Source: Streptomyces sp. Edi2
GTDB taxonomy: Bacteria; Actinomycetota; Actinomycetes; Streptomycetales; Streptomycetaceae
Assembly (NCBI RefSeq): GCF_040253635.1
Contig: NZ_JBEJGX010000001.1
Span: 264,741 to 328,740, forward strand
Length of the DNA stretch: 64,000 nt
Direction: 5' to 3'
The notes below the pieces were generated by a model that was not told where the DNA came from, made no database searches, and was given only the letters and a program-made list of their open reading frames with translations. Of the stretch, positions 1 through 8,765 are shown one piece after another; positions within the stretch are counted from its first letter, which is position 1; every line of letters starts with the position of its first letter. Made by a program: the position numbers and the translations under genes.

Positions 1-45
1 GATCTCGCAGGAAGGAGAGGGAGGGGGAGTGCCGCGGGCTCTGGG

Positions 46-2118
46 TCAGTTGCGGGAGGTTCCCGGCGGCAGCGACCGTGGTGTGCCGGCCGGGTTCACC
101 GAGGTCCGGCCGGCGGCCGACCCGGCTGCTCGGCCTGCTGCATGTGCGGGTGCGGACGTGGTCGGCGGGGGCGGGAACTGCCGGAACCTGGCACCCACGG
201 GGTTGGCCGGACCGGCTCCGTCCTTGACGACCGTGCCCTGGATGACCCGGTCCCCGACGGCCTTGGTCTCCTCGGGTACACCGGTACGGGGCGGCGCACC
301 GGGCCGCACTGTGTAGCCGCCGCTGCCCGGCGTGCCGCTTCCGGGACGGCCCGGGCCACCGGGCCCGCGACCACCGTCGGGACTGCCAGGGCCGATCGCG
401 GCCGGGCCGGCTTCGCCGGCCTTGCGCTGTGCCAGGTCGGCCTTGGCACGACGGGCCGCCGCTGGGTCGTTGCCGTCGTGGCCTTGCCTGTCGAGCCTTT
501 CGATCGTGCCGGGCTGGGCCGCGTAGTCGCCGCCAGCGCCGGGCTGGGCCGCGTAGTCGCCGCCGGCGCCGGGCCGGCTGGGCGGGGGCGGGAAGGTGCG
601 GGTCTGGTGGGTGCGGCTATTCGTTGTCGAACGACTGCTTGTGGAGCCGGAGCCGGAGCCGCTGTCCGGGGCGGGATGGCGGTCCATGTCACCGAAGCCT
701 GCACGCTTGGGCTTCAGCAGCTTGCCCATTCTGTGCATCTGGCGCATACGGCCAAGGGTGCTGAGGATGCCGCGGCCGGCCATCTGCGCTCCACCAGCAC
801 TGACAATGCCGTCGAGGCGCCCCTTGACGCGGAACGCCATCACCGCGGTGGTGATGTTCAGCGCGGACGCCATCAGCCATCCGTAGGAAGGCAGCAGCTC
901 GAGCATGGCGACGGAGACCACCATCACCGTGCCGAGCAACATCGTGGAAGTGAACGAGACGACGACCAGGCCGAGCAGCATCTCGAACCACTGGACGCCC
1001 CAACTTCTCGGCTTACCGGGTATGCACCACAACGTGGCGAAGGCGACCCCGCACACGAGCAGCATCAACGCGCCGATCAAAGAAGCAAGTGTCGCGAACG
1101 CCAGGGTGATCACCAGGGCGCAGAAGATGACTGCGGAGACATTGCCGAGGAGCAGCACACCGATCCGGCCGCCGGGCGAGTGCCCCTGGATCCACTGCTC
1201 CGCCTCGTCTCCCACCTCGTCTTCGATGTTGTCGATGATGTAGTCCTCACGGGCGTCCATGTCCGTCCCGTGCTTGAGGATCTCGTTGCCCCATTTCTTG
1301 CACGCGTTGATCGAGCCAAGGTCCGCAATGCACCAGGGAGTTGCCACGTAGGTGCGCCAAACGGCATCGGACGCGCGCCGGATGGTGTCGTCCTTCGACT
1401 TGCCGGACCATGCGGGCTCAGGGGTTTTGAAGGGCATGGTCGCCTTCCCCTGACTGGACAGGCCGGAGCCGATCGTGGTCATCGCCACGTCTGAGCCGAG
1501 CTGACGCCCATGGTCCACGCCCTTGACCCAGGTCTGAGGGGCCACCAGGAAGGTGGTGGCGATCACCGCGGAGGCGAAGACCCAGGCGAGCTGGCCGAGC
1601 ATGCTCTGGTCCGAGCGCTTGGCCCAGGCGATGAACATGCCAACAGCCACTGCCGTCGGCATGAAGACCTTCAACATCGGCCCTGCCGCCGCACCGATGG
1701 CATGGGAGATGGTTTGTTCCACCTCGGGCAGGCTGACGACGTTGAAGCACCAGGAGGTGACCACGACAGCGGCCTGGCCGATCATCGTCAGGACAATCAT
1801 GAGGATGGTGCCGACGCCGTGCAGCCAGCCATCGATGAGGTCGCCGCCGACGGCGCTGTCGGACAGCTGCTTGTCGAGCTGGTAGACGTCGGCGTCGTAC
1901 ATCTCATAGAGGGTGCCCTGGCCGTGCGGATGATCCGGCGAGGGCATCAAGTCGCCGATACCGGCCGGCTTGTACTTGTCATCGGCGGCCGCGAACGGCG
2001 CGAAGACGGCGCAGGTCGCCAGGAGCGCAGCGGTCGGGGTGAGCAGAGCCCGAGCCCGCGGCATGCGCACCCACAGGTACAACAGGACGGTACGGAATCG
2101 TTTCAGCAGAGTCTTCAT
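46..2118 (-). CDS. VirB6/ConG-like conjug. membrane protein
   Basis: Predicted polytopic membrane channel component of the conjugation apparatus, about 690 aa. The chosen ATG (MKTLLKRF) follows an AGGAGAGG ribosome site and starts a signal-like hydrophobic segment ending in AAA-DD. Several further membrane segments occupy the first two thirds (for example around IGQAAVVVTSW and VSAVIFCALVIT). The last third is a disordered Gly/Pro/Ser tail with a tandem AQPGAGGDY repeat. Size, topology and position directly after a VirB4-type ATPase match VirB6-like proteins (ConG in ICEBs1, TcpH in pCW3). The family is inferred from topology and context, not a signature motif. Last gene of the minus-strand transfer operon. 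Confidence 0.75.
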   Translation of the reverse strand: MKTLLKRFRTVLLYLWVRMPRARALLTPTAALLATCAVFAPFAAADDKYKPAGIGDLMPSPDHPHGQGTLYEMYDADVYQLDKQLSDSAVGGDLIDGWLHGVGTILMIVLTMIGQAAVVVTSWCFNVVSLPEVEQTISHAIGAAAGPMLKVFMPTAVAVGMFIAWAKRSDQSMLGQLAWVFASAVIATTFLVAPQTWVKGVDHGRQLGSDVAMTTIGSGLSSQGKATMPFKTPEPAWSGKSKDDTIRRASDAVWRTYVATPWCIADLGSINACKKWGNEILKHGTDMDAREDYIIDNIEDEVGDEAEQWIQGHSPGGRIGVLLLGNVSAVIFCALVITLAFATLASLIGALMLLVCGVAFATLWCIPGKPRSWGVQWFEMLLGLVVVSFTSTMLLGTVMVVSVAMLELLPSYGWLMASALNITTAVMAFRVKGRLDGIVSAGGAQMAGRGILSTLGRMRQMHRMGKLLKPKRAGFGDMDRHPAPDSGSGSGSTSSRSTTNSRTHQTRTFPPPPSRPGAGGDYAAQPGAGGDYAAQPGTIERLDRQGHDGNDPAAARRAKADLAQRKAGEAGPAAIGPGSPDGGRGPGGPGRPGSGTPGSGGYTVRPGAPPRTGVPEETKAVGDRVIQGTVVKDGAGPANPVGARFRQFPPPPTTSAPAHAAGRAAGSAAGRTSVNPAGTPRSLPPGTSRN
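511..570. repeat. Tandem 30-bp repeat in membrane-protein tail
   Basis: Two adjacent 30-bp units (511-540 and 541-570) differ at one base. They encode the repeated Gly-Asp-Tyr-Ala-Ala-Gln segment of the C-terminal tail, so copy number may vary between relatives. Confidence 0.85.
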
Positions 2119-2305
2119 CACCTCTCCTCCCGCCCACGAGTCACCAGGCCACTGGATGGAGCGGCGTGGCAGGAACCGAAGCCGGCTGCCGCTGAACGGG
2201 GCATCGCCGCGGCGGCCGCGGCTCGGTCCCGGCGATGAATCGTCATGCGAGGCTGCCTCCTTGGCACGGCGCGGTCGGCAACAGCCGGGCCACAGCGGAT
2301 CGGTG

Positions 2306-4927
2306 TCATGCGGATTCCGATGCTGCAGGCCCCGGGCTGTGGACAGAGTCGGCCGGTTCCGCCTCCTCGTCCTGGCCAGGCGGGGCGTCGTCCTTGCGCA
2401 GGTCAGGGCCGGTGGTGTCCCCGGCTTCGTGGTCTTCGGCCTGGTCCTTGGGGTTGGTGGACAGCGCGCGCAGGAGCTCGGCGCTGGGCGCGTCGACCTG
2501 CATGGTGGCGACCCGGTCCCGGCGGTCACGCACGATGCAGTGGCCGTGCCGGATCTCGCCGTGCGCGGTCTTGCCGACACCGTGGATCAGGGCTCGGGTC
2601 GATTCACCGACGGGCAGCCGCAGGAGCTCCGCCATGGCGTCCTGCTGGGAGGCGGTGCTCTGCTCGAACGCGAAGACCGTCGTGATCGCCTCCAGCACAC
2701 CGTCCATGCCCAGCAGACTCTTGGGGTCCTGGGTGTCGATGGCGAGGCTGGTATCGAGGGCGCGGCCGGTACGTGCGATGTAGTCGACGAACCTGCGGCC
2801 ATCGTCCGTGCCGGTCAGGACGTGCACCTCGGGAATCGAGATGACCTTGGGCAGATCGCGCAGGTCCGGCCGAGCCGACGTGTTCAATGCGTACGCGATC
2901 AATCCCCGCATGAGGGCCAGCGAGACGCGTTCGTTCATCGTCATGTCGCGTGGTGCGGTGCCCATCTGCGGCATCGTCAGCCCGGGAACCTGCACCAGCC
3001 ACAGACCCGGCTCGGGACGTAGAGGGGAGGCGCCCGGACGCGGGGCACCGAGCAGCGGAGCCCCCAGCGGCGTACGCGAGAGCTCTTCCAGCGCCTCGCC
3101 AGCCTCGGCAGCCAGCTCATCGGCGCTGTTCTTGAGGAGTTCGACGACGCGCCAGGTCGCCGCGTCGGAGTGGGCGGCTATCTCGTTGCAGGCACGCAGC
3201 AGCCGCGTCTCCACGCCGGCATTGCGCAACCGCTCGGGCAGGATGATCAGAAGCTGGGAGACCACCTGGAGCGCGGCGTCACCTTGCGGCAGAAGCCGGA
3301 ACAGGTCTGCGACGGCCGGGGTTTCGCTGCCGCAGGTGACGTGGTGCGAGGCGAGACCGAGATACTCGCCCGCCTTGACCAACCCTCCTTCATCGCCCTT
3401 GAAACCGAGCATCAACGCAAAGCTGCCCTTCAAGGCCGCGATGAGGGTGGCCAGCATCATCGACGTGGTCTTGCCTCGGCCACTGCGCCCCACGAACGCC
3501 GTCGTGGTCGCGTCGCCCCTCGCACTGCCGGCGGTGATGTCGATCCTGCACACCCCGGGCGTGGTTCCGGTGAGCAGGCCCATGATCGGCCCCTCGTCGT
3601 CACCGGCCTCGCTCCCACCCCAGAACATGCTCGCGGCGAGTGCGTCGGTGGTGCGGATGTGCCGCAGGTCATCGACGCGCAGCATGTCCCCGATCTGGGA
3701 CTCCAGCCACAGTTCGCGCTGCTCCTCGGAGGCGACAGTCACATCGATCGACAGGCCGGCGTAGTGGCCGATGACCGCGTCGGTGCGGGCGCGCAAGTCC
3801 TCCAGTGACTCGGTGGACACGACGATCAGACGCGGGTGGTCCTCGAGCAGGGTGCGGCCGTCGCGGGACATGCCCTTGCGCAGTCCCTCCATGACCAGCT
3901 CGGTCTCCTCCGTCTCCGCGAAGGTCTCCCCGGCGCTCCCCTCGGCAGCCGAGCGCCGCTGCTCCTTGGCGCTCTGGCGGACCTTGTCAACGGCCTTGAT
4001 CGCCTGGCCCTTGCGCCACACCGTGAACCGCACGCTGGCCTCGGGACACACCAGGGCATCGAATCCGGTCTCGGGGTGGGTGTAGGTGATCTCGCTCAGG
4101 CACCGCAACCACTCCTGCTCGCCGGGCGTGACAATCTGCTCAGGAAACTCCGGCATCGCCAACACCGACACCCAGGCCGCGGTCTGCCCGCGGCCGTCGA
4201 TGAGCCGCACATGGTCGGCGTGCGGGATGGCCTTGGACTGCGTCAGACGCACCAGGGAGGCGCCAGTGACGGTGGGCAGACGGGGCGGGGCGGGCTGAGG
4301 ACGGTAGGACTCGCGGCTGATCGCCCAGGCCAAGAGTTCGACCGGCGCGATCCGCGCTCGCCACGGAGTGGCTTCCAGACGCCGCTCCATGCGGCGGGCG
4401 AGCGCGTCCAGCTGGGCGAGCTCCGCCTTCTCCAGCCCCGTACGGCCAATACCCAGCGCGTCACTGGTGGCGCTCTTGACGGTGGCGCTGGTGGCGGAGT
4501 CGCGCTCGGCGATGCGGATGCCGAGAAGGATGTGACGCTGCGGCAGGTCGAGGGCGTCCAGGCGTTCCGCCCACATCGACGCGACCGCCTCGACATCGCC
4601 GGCAGTGAAGATCCTCCGGGCCTCCTCGCGGTAGATCTCGCCGTCCAAACGCGCCCAGATCACCTTGAGATGGCAGTCGTAGCCGGGCAGCACCTTGGCC
4701 AGAGCCAGGCCGGCAGCGTCCTGCTCGGCGTCCTGCACCGCTTCAGGCATCAAATCGGTATTCGAGGCCGACAGGACATACCACGCCTCGGCGGCGGTGT
4801 CGGTGACCACGAGTCCGTCCGCCAGGGCGACGAGCTTCGGCTCCTTCATCATGCGCTCGGCGCCCAGCCCGAGCATCCGGCCGAAGCGGGAGACGGACTT
4901 CTTGGCCGCCTTACTGGTGGTGCTCAT
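2306..4927 (-). CDS. VirB4-type conjugation ATPase
   Basis: Large P-loop ATPase of about 873 aa that would power the mating channel (VirB4/ConE/TcpF class). A Walker A motif GRSGRGKT lies near residue 480. A Walker-B-like stretch ISIPEVHVL near residue 695 keeps the acidic residue but has Pro where Asp is usual. ATG at 4927 is preferred over the upstream TTG because AAGGAG sits 7 nt before it. The C-terminal tail is acidic. It lies between two small ATP-binding-fold genes and the VirB6-like gene, in the order known from ICEBs1 (conD-conE-conG). Confidence 0.85.
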   Translation of the reverse strand: MSTTSKAAKKSVSRFGRMLGLGAERMMKEPKLVALADGLVVTDTAAEAWYVLSASNTDLMPEAVQDAEQDAAGLALAKVLPGYDCHLKVIWARLDGEIYREEARRIFTAGDVEAVASMWAERLDALDLPQRHILLGIRIAERDSATSATVKSATSDALGIGRTGLEKAELAQLDALARRMERRLEATPWRARIAPVELLAWAISRESYRPQPAPPRLPTVTGASLVRLTQSKAIPHADHVRLIDGRGQTAAWVSVLAMPEFPEQIVTPGEQEWLRCLSEITYTHPETGFDALVCPEASVRFTVWRKGQAIKAVDKVRQSAKEQRRSAAEGSAGETFAETEETELVMEGLRKGMSRDGRTLLEDHPRLIVVSTESLEDLRARTDAVIGHYAGLSIDVTVASEEQRELWLESQIGDMLRVDDLRHIRTTDALAASMFWGGSEAGDDEGPIMGLLTGTTPGVCRIDITAGSARGDATTTAFVGRSGRGKTTSMMLATLIAALKGSFALMLGFKGDEGGLVKAGEYLGLASHHVTCGSETPAVADLFRLLPQGDAALQVVSQLLIILPERLRNAGVETRLLRACNEIAAHSDAATWRVVELLKNSADELAAEAGEALEELSRTPLGAPLLGAPRPGASPLRPEPGLWLVQVPGLTMPQMGTAPRDMTMNERVSLALMRGLIAYALNTSARPDLRDLPKVISIPEVHVLTGTDDGRRFVDYIARTGRALDTSLAIDTQDPKSLLGMDGVLEAITTVFAFEQSTASQQDAMAELLRLPVGESTRALIHGVGKTAHGEIRHGHCIVRDRRDRVATMQVDAPSAELLRALSTNPKDQAEDHEAGDTTGPDLRKDDAPPGQDEEAEPADSVHSPGPAASESA

Positions 4928-4929
4928 CG

Positions 4930-5784
4930 TCAATCTCCTTGCGTACGCGGCATCTGGAAAGTGGAGGCGGCCGGAGCGGCGGCCGGCGGCCGGCCCTTTG
5001 CACGCCGCAGCGGTCGGGTCAGGCCGTCGGCGGGGGCGGGGGCTTGGGTGGAGGCCAGCTGGGCGGCCTGGAGACCGGTCAGCTGCAGGAGCTGCACGGG
5101 GCTGTCACCGCTGCTGCTGATCAGGTGCATCTGTCCGGCGCGAAAGGGTTCGTCCTGCGGCGGCGCAGCACCCGGTGTCCCCACCAGGTGCCATGTGCGC
5201 GGGGTGGGAGCGGCCAGCAGGCGGGTGGTGAACAGGCTGCGGGCCACATGCGCGAGCGGAATGGGTACGGCCCGGCAGGCCAGTACGACGCGGATCCCGT
5301 ACAACCGGCCGGCGCCCAGTACTGCCGTGAGGGCGTCCAGTCCGGTGCCGCCAGGAAAGGGGTAGTGCCGAAACCGCAGCAGGGCGTTGATCGTCAGGTC
5401 GCTCTCGACCACCACGACGCGCGGCGCGCCCGAGCGCTGCCCGCGTACCTGGGCGGCCAGGTGGTACAGGTGACGGTGCACGGCGGTGGCATCCCCGTAG
5501 AGATGGATGCGCCGTTGGTCGCGTGCCCAGGTGTGCTGGCCGGCGACATCCAGGACATCGACGTGCATCCCGCGTCGGGCATACTGCGCGGCCAGCGTGC
5601 GCAGCGCCATCGTGGCGCCCAGACCCGGCCAGGCGACCAGCAGGGTGTGGCCGGCTGCGGGGCCCAGGTAGACCGGGGCGGCTCCGTCTGTGAGGCCGAG
5701 CAAGGGGCCCGGCCCCTGATCGATGGCATCGGCGGTCAGATCGTCAAGCCTTACCCGCGGTCCCGTCGGGTGCGGCCCGCTCAC
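4930..5784 (-). CDS. P-loop-like protein, degenerate Walker A (paralog 1)
   Basis: 284 aa, resembling the core of FtsK/HerA-type ATPases. In the nucleotide-loop position it reads GLGATMAL, so the catalytic Lys of GxxGKT is missing. A second strand, VVVVESDLTIN, looks like a Walker-B region. It is clearly related to the next gene: both have TWARD after the first helix and a similar length. Overlaps that gene by 4 bp (ATGA), so translation is coupled. It probably acts as a structural or regulatory partner of the VirB4 ATPase. Function is inferred from context. Confidence 0.7.
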   Translation of the reverse strand: MSGPHPTGPRVRLDDLTADAIDQGPGPLLGLTDGAAPVYLGPAAGHTLLVAWPGLGATMALRTLAAQYARRGMHVDVLDVAGQHTWARDQRRIHLYGDATAVHRHLYHLAAQVRGQRSGAPRVVVVESDLTINALLRFRHYPFPGGTGLDALTAVLGAGRLYGIRVVLACRAVPIPLAHVARSLFTTRLLAAPTPRTWHLVGTPGAAPPQDEPFRAGQMHLISSSGDSPVQLLQLTGLQAAQLASTQAPAPADGLTRPLRRAKGRPPAAAPAASTFQMPRTQGD

Positions 5785-6605
5785 GCGGACCCCCGCATGC
5801 CGGCGACGTCGGCGGCGGCGGACCGGGCGAATGCCCGGGCCTCGGCGCTGGTGAGGTACAGGGCCTGGAACGGGGTGGCCTCGCTACCGTCGATCACGTG
5901 GAACCGGCCGGCGCCCGGCGAGGTCGCTGGCGCCTGAGCGCCGGGTGCCAGGCGCCGCCACAGCGTTTGGCTGCCGTGACCGAGGATCCGAGTGGAGAAG
6001 GATCGGTAGCTCACGGGCCCCCGGACCGCCAGACCGCCGCCGGTGTCCCCGGCCAGGACCGTCCAGCCGCAGGCGCGGCCGGACGCCAGCAGCAGCGCGA
6101 GCGCTTCCACACCCGGGGCTTCCTCGAGCTGGGTCTCCGGCCGGGTGCGTAGCCAGTAGTGGCGCAGCGCGTCGATGACGCCGTCGAGTTCCTCGATGAC
6201 CAGGACGTGGCGTTCGCCCCAACCATCGGCCGAGCCGCGGGGGCCGCCGCTGAGGTCTGCCGCAGACATCACGAGGTAGTCGTGGACGGCGGCCACATCG
6301 TTGAGGTGCCGTGCGAGGGGCAGGTCCCGCGCCCAGGTGTGTTCGGCGTGTGTGAGGTCGATGATGTCGGTGCGGGCGCCGCGGGCGAGTGCCTGGGCGG
6401 AAAGGGCCCGCAGCACCGTGGTGGTGCCGCCCCCGGCGCCGGTGGCGACCAGAACGTGCCCGGTGTGTACGGGTAGAGTCACCGGCTGGTCGCCGCTGGC
6501 CAGTCCGATCAGCAGGTCGTGGCCGGCCAGCAGGGGCGGGGTGAAAGGGTCGTTGAAGCGGACCGAGCCGCGCAGGGTGTTCAGGGGCATGGTGGGACGG
6601 CTCAT
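5781..6605 (-). CDS. P-loop-like protein, degenerate Walker A (paralog 2)
   Basis: 274 aa, a tandem paralog of the gene downstream. The loop reads ATGAGGGTTTVL: a glycine-rich turn followed by Thr but again no Lys. A strand HVLVIEELDGVID resembles Walker B with two acidic residues. TWARD is shared with the paralog. Four-base ATGA overlaps on both sides place it inside a tightly coupled operon with the TcpE-like gene and VirB4. Two lysine-less P-loop proteins in one transfer operon are unusual. The ATPase-fold assignment is moderate; activity is doubtful. Confidence 0.7.
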   Translation of the reverse strand: MSRPTMPLNTLRGSVRFNDPFTPPLLAGHDLLIGLASGDQPVTLPVHTGHVLVATGAGGGTTTVLRALSAQALARGARTDIIDLTHAEHTWARDLPLARHLNDVAAVHDYLVMSAADLSGGPRGSADGWGERHVLVIEELDGVIDALRHYWLRTRPETQLEEAPGVEALALLLASGRACGWTVLAGDTGGGLAVRGPVSYRSFSTRILGHGSQTLWRRLAPGAQAPATSPGAGRFHVIDGSEATPFQALYLTSAEARAFARSAAADVAGMRGSA

Positions 6606-7183
6606 TTCTCAGCGCTCTTCGAACGGCGCTGCTTCTTGCGGTACTTGGCGCGTGCCTTGGCCACGGCGTCGGGTCCGTAGGCACGAAGGCGCGGGCGGAT
6701 GCGGGCCGGCGGCCCGTAGGACTCGGCCCGGTCCGCGTCCTGGACGTCTTCATTGGCGAGCAGGGGCGCGAAGGCGGGCAGGTCGGCGAGCTGGGGTACC
6801 TGCTCGCCCAGCCGCCGGGCGCGCAGCTTCAGGCCGGGCTTGGGTGAGGGGATACGCCCGCGGCCGATGACGGGGCGTACACCGGTGTGCAGGTAGTTCA
6901 GGCGGATCGCCCAGAGAAGGAGATTGGTGCGCCGCCAGTAGGTGAGCGAACGCTTCGCCCCGAAGTAGGTGAGCCCCAGCGGGGGCAGCAGGAACAACGG
7001 GGTCAGGGACTGCGCCGGCAGGCCGAACAGCAGCAGCCAACCGCCCCAGTAGAAAGGGAAGATGACGGCGCCATAGCGCAGGGTGGTGCGCGGCAGCCCC
7101 TCGCCGAGATCAAGACCGAGCAGCTCGTGCTGGCGGGTCTCGATGTCCCAGTGCCGGGAGTAGGTGTGCGTGGTACGCATGCC
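6602..7183 (-). CDS. TcpE/ConD-like conjugation membrane protein
   Basis: 193 aa. A soluble N-terminus (MRTTHTYSRHWDIE) is followed by two closely spaced hydrophobic helices (YGAVIFPFYWGGWLLLFGLP and PLFLLPPLGLTYF) and a long basic, Lys/Arg-rich C-terminus. This layout and the place upstream of VirB4 match the TcpE/ConD group of Gram-positive transfer systems, which localise the ATPase to the membrane. The start at 7183 was chosen because the longer frame runs across the neighbouring gene. Overlaps the downstream gene by 4 bp. Confidence 0.7.
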   Translation of the reverse strand, partial: GMRTTHTYSRHWDIETRQHELLGLDLGEGLPRTTLRYGAVIFPFYWGGWLLLFGLPAQSLTPLFLLPPLGLTYFGAKRSLTYWRRTNLLLWAIRLNYLHTGVRPVIGRGRIPSPKPGLKLRARRLGEQVPQLADLPAFAPLLANEDVQDADRAESYGPPARIRPRLRAYGPDAVAKARAKYRKKQRRSKSAEK

Positions 7184-7191
7184 GGCCCCGG

Positions 7192-7422
7192 TCAGCCGGT
7201 GAAGACGGAGGCGAGCTTCTCGCCCAGCATCTTCAGAATCGCGACGGTCTTGGTGGAGCTGAAGATGAAGAACGCGACGACGGCGCCGCCCACGATGTGG
7301 GTGATCAGCGCACCGTGCTCCTTCTTGGCCCAGTGGCCGAAGGCCCGCACGGCGAGGACAGCGATGAACAGGGATCCGACCGTGGTCAGGATCCACGAGA
7401 CGAGGGGGTTGGTTTCGCCCAT
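7192..7422 (-). CDS. Small two-helix membrane protein of transfer operon
   Basis: 76 aa with two hydrophobic segments (SWILTTVGSLFIAVLAVRAF and THIVGGAVVAFFIF) and a short C-terminal helix. It sits 8 bp before the TcpE-like gene and after the TcpC-like gene, the position of the small ConC/pilin-like membrane protein in ICEBs1-type operons. No signature motif is visible; the role is inferred from position and topology. Confidence 0.7.
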   Translation of the reverse strand: MGETNPLVSWILTTVGSLFIAVLAVRAFGHWAKKEHGALITHIVGGAVVAFFIFSSTKTVAILKMLGEKLASVFTG

Positions 7423-7519
7423 GGTGCAGCGACTCCCTTGCAGTTGAAGGTGAGCGGGAAGGAGGGGAGGGCGCCGGGGACACCGCCGGCCGCGCTGTGC
7501 AGGGTGCAGCTGTCAGAGC

Positions 7520-8554
7520 TCAGGAATCGGCACTCACCTGCTGGACCTGCCACCGGGCTCCGCTACTGGCGGAGACCCGGATCAGAGTGATCCGGTAGGT
7601 CTGCTGAAGCTGGGCGCCGGCGAGTCTCCAGCGCACCGTGGCGGTGCCGACCCGCTTGTCGCCGGACCCGGCGTCGACCGCCCAGTTGTCCAGCGAATCC
7701 AGGGACATACCGCTGCCGAGCGGGGCGATATGCGATCCGGGTGCGGCGGTCTGACCCTCGTTGCCGGCCGCCCAGGAATCCAGGAAGTCCTTGACCGTCT
7801 GCCGAGTCCGCCCGGCCATCGCCGAATCGGCATCCGCTTCGGACCTGGGTGAGTAGGAAGCCGCAGTCGGCATGCCGATCAGAGCGGGCTGACCGGTGAC
7901 CAGTACCCGGTCGCCGACCTGTGCGACGGGCACCTCCAGGCCCTGCCACCGAGAAACGGTGGCGTCCTTCTTCTTGACCTTGACCGTGGAGCTGACCCGC
8001 ACATCGACCACGACCCGGGCGTGCTTCCCACCGGTCTGCGTGACCTTGCCGGGAATCGTCTGCGCTACCGCCTGCGCCCCCTGACCATCCCAGCCCATCT
8101 TCAAATCGGCGTCCTTGGGCAGGTCCATGGCCAGGTCCCTGGCCCGCAGCTGGGGAGCCTGCGAACTCCACGTCATGTACGAGCGAGCGAAGCGAGCGGC
8201 GACCTGCTGCGCCTCTTCGGTCGGCACGTCGTGCTTGCGTGCTTCGCTCTGCGGGTCGGCTTGCTGGGATACGGCAGGCGGCTTGGCGGGGAACACCCAG
8301 CTGCGCACTCCGGTGAACGCGGCCAGCCCGATCACCGCCCAGATCGCGACACGGCCGGCCCGGCGGGCGAAGGAGCGGCCCGAAGACTCGGTCTCCTCAG
8401 CCCATCCCCCGTGGCTCCAGCTCGGCTCCGCCGGTGCCGCTCCTGGCGTTGGCAGGGTCTCGAACGGTGCGTCCTCGCCGGGCGCGTCGGCTTTGTGCTC
8501 ACCGCCCTTGGGTTCTTTGGCGGGAAGATTCAGCATCTTCCGCAAAGTGCTCAT
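7520..8554 (-). CDS. TcpC/ConB-like (VirB8-like) transfer protein
   Basis: About 344 aa, a bitopic protein: a charged cytoplasmic N-terminus, one membrane helix near residues 75-95 (VAIWAVIGLAAFTGVRSWVF), then a large extracytoplasmic part that appears to hold two similar alpha/beta domains. This is the architecture of conjugative TcpC (VirB8-like) scaffold proteins. ATG at 8554 follows GAGGAG by 6 nt; the longer frame has no ribosome site. It heads the group of coupled transfer genes that continues to the VirB6-like gene. Confidence 0.75.
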   Translation of the reverse strand: MSTLRKMLNLPAKEPKGGEHKADAPGEDAPFETLPTPGAAPAEPSWSHGGWAEETESSGRSFARRAGRVAIWAVIGLAAFTGVRSWVFPAKPPAVSQQADPQSEARKHDVPTEEAQQVAARFARSYMTWSSQAPQLRARDLAMDLPKDADLKMGWDGQGAQAVAQTIPGKVTQTGGKHARVVVDVRVSSTVKVKKKDATVSRWQGLEVPVAQVGDRVLVTGQPALIGMPTAASYSPRSEADADSAMAGRTRQTVKDFLDSWAAGNEGQTAAPGSHIAPLGSGMSLDSLDNWAVDAGSGDKRVGTATVRWRLAGAQLQQTYRITLIRVSASSGARWQVQQVSADS

Positions 8555-8716
8555 GAATTGCTCCTCGGCCCATCGCGATATCCGGCTCCAGCCGGGCGGG
8601 TGCGAAAGGTGCTCACACTCGCGCTCTGCGGCGGGAATCTCACACGAGAAAGCTATGAGCGCGGGCCTGTGGATAAAGTCCAGCGCCCCGGAGCCTGGAT
8701 GCCGACGCACATGCCA

Positions 8717-8749
8717 ATGGCCGCGAAGGGAAGCTCCCTTCGCGGCCAT
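8717..8749 (-). terminator. Hairpin after the coupling-protein gene
   Basis: Perfect 15-bp stem with a 3-nt loop, 17 bp beyond the stop of the TcpA-like gene. It would separate that gene from the TcpC-like operon. Confidence 0.7.
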
Positions 8750-8765
8750 GTCAGGACCGGAACTG

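Noticed and set aside
142..1494. Long plus-strand ORF opposite the VirB6-like gene
   Set aside because: Low-complexity Gly/Arg/His composition, no ribosome site, and complementary to a membrane-protein gene with clear topology; a GC-frame shadow.
3836..5365. Plus-strand 509-aa ORF over the VirB4 region
   Set aside because: Antisense shadow of the VirB4 and P-loop genes; no domain or start signal.
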